The position numbers and the translations under genes were made by a program. Source: SOIA01 sp964346585 (GTDB lineage: Bacteria; Acidobacteriota; Aminicenantia; Aminicenantales; Aminicenantaceae). From it: DNA of 6,025 nt. Shown here in pieces: positions 1 through 5,856 of this stretch (the first letter of the stretch is position 1; every line of letters starts with the position of its first letter). The notes below the pieces were generated by a model. It was not told where the DNA came from. It saw only the letters and a list, made by a program, of their open reading frames with translations, and searched no databases. The stretch is from positions 1 through 6,025 of the forward strand of contig CAYFVQ010000317.1 of the NCBI GenBank assembly GCA_964346585.1, in the 5' to 3' direction.

Positions 1-124
1 AGTCGAGGTTGCTGTAGATGCGAGGCGTGGTTCATGAAGCTGTGGTTTACCACCGCGAATGGACCGCAACAAAGCAGATGCGGTGAGATCGGCTCGCCCG
101 AAGGGGAAAAGATGCCGACTTAAA
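1..124. other. GC-rich segment of unknown nature upstream of ftsK
   Basis: I do not recognise this stretch. By direct count it is about 57% G+C over 1-120, against about 33% for 121-252, so it stands apart from the intergenic DNA that follows. Frame 1 on the plus strand is open from the window edge to a TAA at 121-123. The 40 predicted residues match no family I know and could be the tail of a gene or chance. It contains short pairing elements: GTGG/CCAC at 42-53 with a TTTA loop, GTTGC (8-12) with GCAAC (66-70), and AGTCG (1-5) with CGACT (116-120). It also has two direct copies of AGATGCG (16-22 and 76-82). A structured RNA or part of a repeat is possible. It is cut by the window edge. Confidence 0.3.
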
Positions 125-209
125 GAAAATGGGGACTGTCCCTTTTAGTCGTTATTTTAAAGAAGAGAGGGACTGTCCCCTTTTTTGATAAATGAATAAG
201 GTGTCGGCA
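113..209. repeat. REP/BIME-like intergenic repeat: tandem GGGACTGTCCC inside an inverted repeat
   Basis: Two direct copies of the near-palindrome GGGACTGTCCC lie at 132-142 and 169-179, 37 nt apart, each followed by a T-run (143-146 and 181-186). The first copy has an extra G on its left and the second an extra C on its right. The pair is bracketed by a perfect 7-bp inverted repeat, TGCCGAC (113-119) and GTCGGCA (203-209). GGGGACTGTCCCC-type palindromes followed by Ts recur between genes in many bacterial genomes and can accompany REP-associated tyrosine transposases; that is general knowledge and was not tested here. Each copy could fold into a short GGGA/TCCC hairpin with a U-tail, so weak terminator activity just upstream of ftsK is possible. 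No transposase gene is in the window. Confidence 0.55.
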
Positions 210-236
210 GATTTTATGAATAATTCAGGCTAAATA

Positions 237-245
237 TGATATAAT
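237..245 (+). promoter_or_regulatory. Extended -10 promoter box for ftsK
   Basis: TGATATAAT is an exact extended -10 element (TGnTATAAT), with the TATAAT hexamer at 240-245. No good -35 hexamer is seen about 17 bp upstream, which an extended -10 can compensate for. A transcript starting 7-8 nt after the box would begin at A252 or A253, at or next to the ATG of ftsK. The messenger would then have essentially no leader, which fits the absence of a Shine-Dalgarno sequence before that ATG. Confidence 0.55.
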
Positions 246-252
246 TCTGTCA

Positions 253-2568
253 ATGAAAAAGAAGAAAAAAGTCATATCCCCTCTATCTTCCCGAAGGCTC
301 CGAAGAAAAAAAGGAGTAAGGTCTTCCGATATTGTTGGAGTTGTCCTCATCTTTTTTGCTATTTTTATCTTTGTCAGCTTAATCAGCTATAACCCGCAGG
401 ATCCTTCGTGGACGAATACCGGATGGGCCGATTCGCAGCCTTCTGAACCAAAAATTCACAACGCAATCGGGAAAGCAGGCGCCTATCTTTCCGATGCTTT
501 CTTGCAGGTCTTTGGATTTGCCTCATTTCTCATTTCGTTTGCCCTTTTCTACATGAGCATTCAGTGCTTCTCTTCTAAAGAAGAAAGAAACCTCCTCATA
601 AAATCCATGGGAAGCCTATTCCTTCTCCTTGTCTTCAGTTCTCTCCTGTTCATGCTTTTCGAGGATGTTCCCTGGAGGGGATCCGAGACTCAAGCCGGCG
701 GTTTTATCGGGAAATTAATCTCATCCGCTCTGGTTCAAATATTCAGTCATGTTGGAACGCTGCTTGTACTCTTCGCTCTTCTCATCCTCTTTTTCATTCT
801 GGCAACCAAGATCTCTATGTCTACAATCCTTCGTTTCCTTTCCAATCTGTTTCATTTTGTATTCAAAGAAGTCAGGATTAGAACCACTCATTATCGCAAA
901 TCCAGACTGAGAGAAAGGATGAGAAAAAAAGTCGCTGAAAAATACGCCCCTCCTGAGGAAAAGGAGACGAAAAAACCCAAGCTAAAAAAGAAGAAGAAAG
1001 AAAGAAGGAAAGAGCCAAAGCCTGAACCTGTGCTGACAAAGCCTACTGCTCCTTCTCTCCAGGAAAAGTATCTTTTTCCTGAAATGGAAAAGAAGACGGA
1101 TTACAACTATCCCCCTTATACACTGCTTGACCAGGGAAAAGCATCTGAACAAATCGACAAAAACGAACTCTATGAGAAAAAACAGCGAATTGAGGAGAAA
1201 CTGGCGGAATTCCGAGTCGAAGGAGAAGTCAGAGAGTATCATCCGGGGCCTGTGGTTACAACGTATGAATTCTACCCCTTTCCTGGGATTAAAATCAGCC
1301 AGGTGGCGAATCTTTCGGAAGACCTGTCCATGGCATTAGGTGCGGAGTCTGCCAGAGTTCAGAGAATGCCGGGAAAATCCTCTCTCGGCGTTGAAATCCC
1401 AAATAACAAAAGAGAAATAATTAAACTCAGGGATATCATCCAGTCAGAACAATTCACAAGTTCCCCCTCCAAGCTGACTTTTGCTTTAGGAAAAAATATT
1501 CACGGTGAGGTCACCATCACTGATCTCTCCATCATGCCTCACCTTTTGATCGCCGGTGCCACCGGAACCGGAAAAAGCGTGGCCCTCAACTGCCTCATCG
1601 CCAGTATCCTTTATAGGGCCAAACCAGAAGAAGTCAAGCTTATCCTCATCGATCCCAAAAGACTGGAATTCGCTCTTTGGGACGGAATTCCCCACCTTCT
1701 CTGTCCTGTTGTGAAAGACCCGAAGAAAGCCGGGGCAATCCTTTTTGATACCATAAAAATGATGGAAGAGCGCTATCAAAAGCTGGGTCTTTTGAGAGTG
1801 AGAAACATCGAGCAGTTTAACCACCAGGTCAAACGCACGCTGAAGGAGAGAAAAGGAAAACCTCCGGAAGATGAAAAAGAAATCCTCGAGCCTCTCCCTT
1901 ATGTTGTTATCATTATCGATGAATTGGCAGAATTGATGATGGTCGGAGCCCAGGATGTGGAGTACAGCATTGCCCGCCTGGCGCAATTGGCCCGCGCTGT
2001 TGGTATCCATCTCGTGATGGCGACTCAACGCCCCTCCATAGATGTTATCACAGGGACAATCAAAAATAATTTTTCCAGCCGTATTGCTTTCCGCGTTCCC
2101 ACTAAAGTCGACTCCCGAATCATCCTCGATTCATCCGGAGCGGAGAAGCTTCTCGGTTTGGGGGACATGCTTTTTATGCCTCCAAATTATCCCCGCCTTG
2201 TCAGACTGCACTGCTCTCACATTTCAGTGCCTGAAGTCACCAGGCTGGTGAAATTCGTCAAAGAGCAGGGGAGTCCCGACTTCGATGAAAAAATCGTCAA
2301 AACTCTCAAACGCAAGACAGCTGCTGGGCTTGAAGACCCCGGTGAAAAAGATGAACTCTACGAGAAAGCCCTGGAACTCATTCTCCTCACAGGACAGGCC
2401 TCCGCTTCCTACCTCCAGAGAAAATTAAAATTGGGCTACGCTCGAGCTGCCCGTATCATTGACCAGATGGAACATGAGGGAATTGTGGGTCCTTCCGAGG
2501 GAAGCAAACCAAGAGAATTCCTAGTCGATCCCCAGACCTACCTGGAAAAAATGAAGAGAGAGGAGTGA
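253..2568 (+). CDS. ftsK: DNA translocase FtsK/SpoIIIE
   Basis: This is the septal DNA pump of the FtsK/SpoIIIE family, a membrane-anchored hexameric ATPase that clears and aligns chromosome termini during division. The 771-residue protein has a basic N-terminus, then four predicted membrane segments (about 27-46, 82-104, 115-136 and 157-184). A lysine-rich charged linker follows (about 205-280), then the alpha domain (about 305-385) and the RecA-like motor. The motor shows Walker A GATGTGKS at 435-442, Walker B VVIIIDELAELM at 551-562 and the family signature ATQRPSIDVITG at 590-601. The C-terminal gamma winged-helix domain (about 700-759) is present; in this family it reads polar DNA sequences and activates XerCD. 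The length is in the normal range for a short-linker FtsK. ATG 253 is the best start: the frame is closed by a TGA at 217-219 and no better start lies between. The gene has no Shine-Dalgarno but has a -10 box 7 nt upstream. It is directly followed in the same frame by the LUD gene. Confidence 0.97.
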   Translation: MKKKKKVISPLSSRRLRRKKGVRSSDIVGVVLIFFAIFIFVSLISYNPQDPSWTNTGWADSQPSEPKIHNAIGKAGAYLSDAFLQVFGFASFLISFALFYMSIQCFSSKEERNLLIKSMGSLFLLLVFSSLLFMLFEDVPWRGSETQAGGFIGKLISSALVQIFSHVGTLLVLFALLILFFILATKISMSTILRFLSNLFHFVFKEVRIRTTHYRKSRLRERMRKKVAEKYAPPEEKETKKPKLKKKKKERRKEPKPEPVLTKPTAPSLQEKYLFPEMEKKTDYNYPPYTLLDQGKASEQIDKNELYEKKQRIEEKLAEFRVEGEVREYHPGPVVTTYEFYPFPGIKISQVANLSEDLSMALGAESARVQRMPGKSSLGVEIPNNKREIIKLRDIIQSEQFTSSPSKLTFALGKNIHGEVTITDLSIMPHLLIAGATGTGKSVALNCLIASILYRAKPEEVKLILIDPKRLEFALWDGIPHLLCPVVKDPKKAGAILFDTIKMMEERYQKLGLLRVRNIEQFNHQVKRTLKERKGKPPEDEKEILEPLPYVVIIIDELAELMMVGAQDVEYSIARLAQLARAVGIHLVMATQRPSIDVITGTIKNNFSSRIAFRVPTKVDSRIILDSSGAEKLLGLGDMLFMPPNYPRLVRLHCSHISVPEVTRLVKFVKEQGSPDFDEKIVKTLKRKTAAGLEDPGEKDELYEKALELILLTGQASASYLQRKLKLGYARAARIIDQMEHEGIVGPSEGSKPREFLVDPQTYLEKMKREE

Positions 2569-2571
2569 GTG
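2561..2571 (+). promoter_or_regulatory. Ribosome binding site and stop/start junction between ftsK and the LUD gene
   Basis: AGGAG at 2561-2565 lies inside the last codons of ftsK. The ftsK stop TGA (2566-2568) is followed at once by GTG (2569-2571), which opens the next gene in the same reading frame. The gap from AGGAG to GTG is only 3 nt, shorter than the usual 5-9. Translational coupling or re-initiation by the ribosome finishing ftsK is therefore likely. No start further upstream is possible, because the same frame is closed by the ftsK TGA, and no ATG, GTG or TTG in frame follows closely. Confidence 0.65.
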
Positions 2572-4695
2572 TTTCCCCGGAGAAAACAAAAGAAAAAAGT
2601 CAAGAAAGCTCTCAACGACTCTAACCTGCAAAAGGCTTTAGAGAAAGCATCCACTCAACACTTCGAAAAATATAACCACACAAAAAAGGAAATTCCGTGG
2701 GAAGAGTACAAAGAAAAAGCCAGAGCCGTTCGAGAAGAATGCGTGAAGCGACTGCCTCAGCTCATCCAAAAATTCACTGAAGAAGCCGAAAAAGCCGGCT
2801 CATTCGTCTACAAGGTCTCAACACCCCAGGAAGCTCTCTCCCGGATAGAAGAAATCGTCCGCCAGAAGAAAGCCAAGCTTATCGTTAAATCCAAATCCAT
2901 GGTCAGCGAAGAGATAGAGCTCAATCACTTTTTTGAGAAAAAGGATTACAGGATAATCGAAACTGACCTGGGAGAATGGATCATCCAGGTCGCGAAAGAA
3001 AAGCCCTCCCACATCACTGCGCCCGCCTTGCATAAAACCAAGGAAGAAGTCGCTGAGCTTCTCAGTCAACATCTTGGAAAGAAGGTTCCCCCTGAGCCAA
3101 AAGAAATCGTGAAGCTTGCCCGAGAAGAAATGCGTAAACACTTCTTCGAGGCGGACATAGGAATATCTGGAGCCAACTTGGCTGTGGCTGAATCCGGGAC
3201 TCTTGTCATCATCAGCAACGAAGGAAACGCCCGCTTGGTCACATCTCTCCCTCCTGTCCACATCGCTCTAGTGACCACGGAAAAATTCGTGGAAACTCTG
3301 GAGCAAGCCATCACTCTCGTTAAAGCCCTCATTCCTGCCTCCTCAGGGCTCAAACTGACCTCCTACTTGTCCTTTATCACCGGCCCAAGCCGCACCACTG
3401 ATATCGAGAAAGAACTGGTCATCGGAGTCCATGGGCCTCAGGAACTCCATATCATCATCCTCGACAGCGGAAGACTCAAGGTCAGCAAAGATAACGACCT
3501 CAACAAGATCCTCTACTGCCTGAAATGTGGCGGTTGCATGCTCATCTGCCCTGTGTTCAAGGCCCTGGGTGGCCATGTCTATAGGGGGCCGGTCTATCCT
3601 GGAGGAATAGGCGTTCTGCTGACCGCAATAACCCAGTCATTCAAAGAGTCCTCTTCTTTACTCGATTTCTGTGCAGACTGCAAAAAATGTGAGGAATTCT
3701 GCCCTGTGGGGATTCCCACAGGAGACCTCATCCAGAAACTCAAGAGCAAGAGGATTCCAAAGCCATGGGAAAAGACCCTCTCTCTTTTCTTTAGAGAGGA
3801 ATCTCTCGCCGAGAGAATCGCAAAGGTCTTGTCCATTCTCCAAAAGCCTTTCCAGAAAAAAGGCTATTTGATGAGTCTCCCTTTTGCCTGGGGAAAGGGA
3901 AAATCCTTCCCTGTGATTAAACACCCCAAACGCGTGAAGGAAGAAATGAAGAACGGAGAAAAAGTCTACCTCTTCCAGGGGTGTATGGTGAAATTCTTCT
4001 TCCCTGAGATCCGAGATAGTGTCGTCAACAGCTTATCCCGTTTTGGTTTTCATGTGGTTTCTCCTCCGAATCAGGCCTGTTGTGGCGCGCCCAGCCTTCA
4101 TCTGGGGAATGATAAAGATGTTCAGAAATTGGCTCTCAAAAACATCAAATCCTTTGAGAAAGAGAATCCGGACTACATTCTGACTGTTTGTCCGACCGGA
4201 AATTCCCTCTTGAAAAAAATCTACCCTGAGATAGAGCCCAAGTCTTCCCTCTGGGTGGATAAAGTCTTCGACTATACGGAATTCATGGTGAAAAAGGGAT
4301 TCTTGCCAAAGGGAAAAAAGCCTCTCCCACTTAAGGAGCTCTATTACCATTATCCATGCCATTATGTGAATGCTCTGAAATTGAAGAACGAGCCGATAAA
4401 AATGTTGGAGTCATTGGCGTTCGATGTGAAGGAGGAGGAAGAACCCTTTACCTGCTGTGGTTTTTGTGGCGTTTTTTCTATAAAAAACCCAGAGATTTCA
4501 GCCAGTCTCTGGGAGAAAAAAAAGAAAAAAATACTGAACAGCGGAGCTGAGTACATCGCTACGGATTGCCCTGGCTGCCTTTTCCAGCTCAAAGCCAATC
4601 TTAAAGAGAAACGCTACCCCTTGAAGATTTTTCACACAGCAGAACTCTTTGATAGAGTGACGAAGCCAACCGCAAAGAAAAGGAAGCCAAATTAA
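2569..4695 (+). CDS. Fused LutB/LutA-type iron-sulfur protein (LUD, 4Fe-4S and two CCG domains)
   Basis: This 708-residue cytoplasmic protein joins two subunits of the lactate-oxidation Lut/Lld complex. Residues about 60-310 form a LutB-type LUD domain, with KSKSMVSEEI (107-116), GISGANLAVAESGT (198-211) and NEGNARL (217-223). Two 4Fe-4S motifs follow: C317, C320, C323, C327 and C368, C371, C374, C378. The rest resembles LutA/LldE with two CCG domains. The first has C472, C504-C505-G506 and C541; the second has C597, C629-C630-G631 and C667/C670. The family passes electrons from L- or D-lactate, or a similar 2-hydroxy acid, to the respiratory chain, and fused forms of about 700 residues are known in Desulfovibrio-like bacteria. 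Oddities are CPTG at 541-544, where the family often has a second Cys, and CCGFCG at 629-634, where LutA usually has CCGFGG. No LutC, permease or flavin dehydrogenase is in the window, so the true substrate is uncertain. The gene lies in an operon directly behind ftsK and starts at GTG. Confidence 0.9.
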   Translation: MFPRRKQKKKVKKALNDSNLQKALEKASTQHFEKYNHTKKEIPWEEYKEKARAVREECVKRLPQLIQKFTEEAEKAGSFVYKVSTPQEALSRIEEIVRQKKAKLIVKSKSMVSEEIELNHFFEKKDYRIIETDLGEWIIQVAKEKPSHITAPALHKTKEEVAELLSQHLGKKVPPEPKEIVKLAREEMRKHFFEADIGISGANLAVAESGTLVIISNEGNARLVTSLPPVHIALVTTEKFVETLEQAITLVKALIPASSGLKLTSYLSFITGPSRTTDIEKELVIGVHGPQELHIIILDSGRLKVSKDNDLNKILYCLKCGGCMLICPVFKALGGHVYRGPVYPGGIGVLLTAITQSFKESSSLLDFCADCKKCEEFCPVGIPTGDLIQKLKSKRIPKPWEKTLSLFFREESLAERIAKVLSILQKPFQKKGYLMSLPFAWGKGKSFPVIKHPKRVKEEMKNGEKVYLFQGCMVKFFFPEIRDSVVNSLSRFGFHVVSPPNQACCGAPSLHLGNDKDVQKLALKNIKSFEKENPDYILTVCPTGNSLLKKIYPEIEPKSSLWVDKVFDYTEFMVKKGFLPKGKKPLPLKELYYHYPCHYVNALKLKNEPIKMLESLAFDVKEEEEPFTCCGFCGVFSIKNPEISASLWEKKKKKILNSGAEYIATDCPGCLFQLKANLKEKRYPLKIFHTAELFDRVTKPTAKKRKPN

Positions 4696-4756
4696 AAGGG
4701 TACGGAAGAAGACACATCATTAAAGAGGGGAGAGAGAAATTCTGAAGAAAGACAAA
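4696..4756. other. Purine-rich gap between convergent genes, possible Rho site on the minus transcript
   Basis: Only 61 bp separate the two convergent stop codons. By direct count 48 of the 61 plus-strand bases are purines and just 6 are C. The minus-strand RNA here would therefore have 30 U, 18 C, 7 A and 6 G. A C/U-rich, G-poor, unstructured RNA just after a stop codon is the kind of sequence Rho can load on. No hairpin with a U-tract is seen for the HD-GYP transcript. This is an inference from composition only. Confidence 0.25.
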
Positions 4757-5749
4757 TCAGTGAACTGCGGATAGAGGAAGGGATATCCCGACATTCCGTT
4801 TAATATCCTTCCATTTTTCCAGCGGAATTGAGTGAAAAATATCTGCGAGATGGGGATCGAATTGGGTTTCCCGGCCCTTTTCTATTTCTCTCCATGCGAC
4901 CTCAAAGTCTTCACCTTTCCTGTAGGGCCTATCTGAAGTAATGGCATCCAGAGTATCCGCTAGAGCAAAAATCCTCGCTCCAAGGGGAATCTCTTCTCCT
5001 CTCAGGCCAAACGGATATCCAGTCCCATCGTAGCGTTCGTGATGATACAAGACGACATCGGCTGCATTTTTCAAAAAATCGACCTCTTCTATCATCTGAT
5101 AGCCCAGTAGAGGGTGTTCCATTACGACCTCTTTTTCTTCGCTGGTTAGAGGACCATCTTTTCTTAAGATGAACTCAGGTATCCCTATTTTTCCAATATC
5201 ATGAAGAAGAGCACCATTTTCGAGGTCAAACAGAAAATTCTTGTCCTCGATACATAGTGCTTCCGCAAACAGAATCGCATATTTGGAGACAAGCTGGGAA
5301 TGTCCCAATGTATCTTCATTCCCGTCGGTAATGGCAATCAAATAGAGTAAATTCGGATTTAAAAAAGCTTCTTTCTCCGCCCCGTTCTCTTTAAAATCAA
5401 GTTCTTGGCCCCTGAAAATCTTCCTGAAGCTCTGATCCAACCGCATGAGCACTTCTTTGGCCAGAGAAATCTTTCGCTTTTCCCAGAATCCTCTTTCCCA
5501 GAACGAAACAATGCCGCCTGTTCCCATCCCTTCACGGGAAGGAAAGGGTGGAGTATATCCGCTCTCCTCAAAAATTTCCTCTCTGACCACACTTTTGAAG
5601 TCGTCTGGATTGCCCGGAAAACCCAGTGCAAGCTCATCCGGAATTGTGGAAGCCACAGGATTGGATTTGTTATCGTTTTGGGGGAACAAAGGCTCAGAAG
5701 AACTCCGAATTTCTTTTTTCAATTCTTGGAGCGGGCTCGAAATGTTCAC
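4757..5749 (-). CDS. HD-GYP domain cyclic di-GMP phosphodiesterase
   Basis: Residues about 130-320 form a complete HD-GYP domain, a metal-dependent enzyme that hydrolyses cyclic di-GMP. Visible hallmarks are H150 in LGHS, HDIGKIGIPE from H183-D184, H212 in EHP, HH at 236-237, YDGTGYP at 240-246 and the downstream ALADTLDAIT with D265, followed by RPYR. All the usual metal ligands and the GYP signature are intact, so activity is expected. Residues 1-129 match no sensor domain I recognise. They are polar, rich in Pro and Gly near 65-80, and show no membrane segment or receiver motif, so the protein is probably soluble. I chose GTG 5747-5749 because AAAGGA lies 6 nt upstream. A TTG one codon earlier (5750-5752) is possible but sits only about 3 nt from the same site. 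The gene converges on the LUD gene and diverges from the sigma factor gene. Confidence 0.93.
   Translation of the reverse strand: MNISSPLQELKKEIRSSSEPLFPQNDNKSNPVASTIPDELALGFPGNPDDFKSVVREEIFEESGYTPPFPSREGMGTGGIVSFWERGFWEKRKISLAKEVLMRLDQSFRKIFRGQELDFKENGAEKEAFLNPNLLYLIAITDGNEDTLGHSQLVSKYAILFAEALCIEDKNFLFDLENGALLHDIGKIGIPEFILRKDGPLTSEEKEVVMEHPLLGYQMIEEVDFLKNAADVVLYHHERYDGTGYPFGLRGEEIPLGARIFALADTLDAITSDRPYRKGEDFEVAWREIEKGRETQFDPHLADIFHSIPLEKWKDIKRNVGISLPLSAVH
4776..4818 (+). terminator. Probable intrinsic terminator of the ftsK-LUD operon
   Basis: GGAAGGGATAT (4776-4786) can pair with ATATCCTTCC (4803-4812), giving a 10-bp stem with one bulged G (4780) and a 16-nt loop. ATTTTT follows at 4813-4818. 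The T-run lies on the correct side for plus-strand transcription, so it would stop the operon about 80-120 nt after the LUD stop codon. The site lies within the last codons of the convergent HD-GYP gene (residues about 311-325), so it is also constrained by coding. The large loop and the short, imperfect T-run make the call moderate. Confidence 0.45.
5523..5548. repeat. Imperfect palindrome inside the HD-GYP gene
   Basis: On the plus strand CCC (5523-5525) pairs with GGG (5546-5548) and CCTTC (5529-5533) with GAAGG (5538-5542). The internal T5527-A5544 pair also matches, and the loop is ACGG. The centre is exactly symmetric. It encodes residues 68-76 of the HD-GYP protein, in the Pro/Gly-rich linker (FPSREGMG). 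Palindromic repeats sometimes insert in frame in such linkers, but a single copy cannot show that this is one. Confidence 0.3.
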
Positions 5750-5755
5750 CAATTA

Positions 5756-5761
5756 TCCTTT
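5756..5761 (-). promoter_or_regulatory. Shine-Dalgarno site of the HD-GYP gene
   Basis: On the minus strand AAAGGA at 5761-5756 is separated by 6 nt from GTG (5749-5747) and by 3 nt from TTG (5752-5750). The spacing favours the GTG start. Confidence 0.6.
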
Positions 5762-5816
5762 GTTTTTGGCATTGAAATTAGTCGCAATAGATTCTAAAAA
5801 ATTGAAAAAAATAGAC

Positions 5817-5846
5817 TTGCCAACTCGCCCCTTTGGGATATATAAT
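5817..5846 (+). promoter_or_regulatory. Sigma-70-type promoter for the sigma factor gene
   Basis: TTGCCA (5817-5822) and a perfect TATAAT (5841-5846) are separated by 18 bp. A TATATA register at 5839-5844 would give a 16-bp spacer. The TATAAT overlaps the first in-frame ATG (5845-5847), so RNA started from it would begin near 5853-5857, at or just before the second in-frame ATG (5857). On the minus strand a TTGGCA hexamer (5823-5818) overlaps the same -35. With TAGAAT (5796-5791) it could serve the HD-GYP gene, but the 21-bp spacing is poor. Confidence 0.55.
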
Positions 5847-5856
5847 GGATGCACTT

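Noticed and set aside
1..123. C-terminal end of a protein gene (frame 1 open to the TAA at 121)
   Set aside because: Forty open codons can occur by chance in GC-rich DNA, and the Cys/Gly/Trp-containing translation matches no family I know; it is recorded only as an unresolved segment.
132..179. Possible CRISPR array
   Set aside because: There are only two 11-nt copies, the repeat is far too short, and no cas gene is present; an intergenic palindromic repeat is the better reading.
1486..2028. 180-codon open frame on the minus strand
   Set aside because: It lies wholly antisense to the conserved FtsK motor domain, has no recognisable domain, and is explained by the codon pattern of ftsK.
2818..3576. 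Minus-strand open frames opposite the LUD gene
   Set aside because: They overlap conserved LUD and ferredoxin motifs on the opposite strand and show no domains or ribosome sites that I could support.
4780..4789. Perfect palindrome GGGATATCCC as an operator
   Set aside because: It lies in the 3' end of a coding region, and its bases are better used in the longer terminator-like stem.
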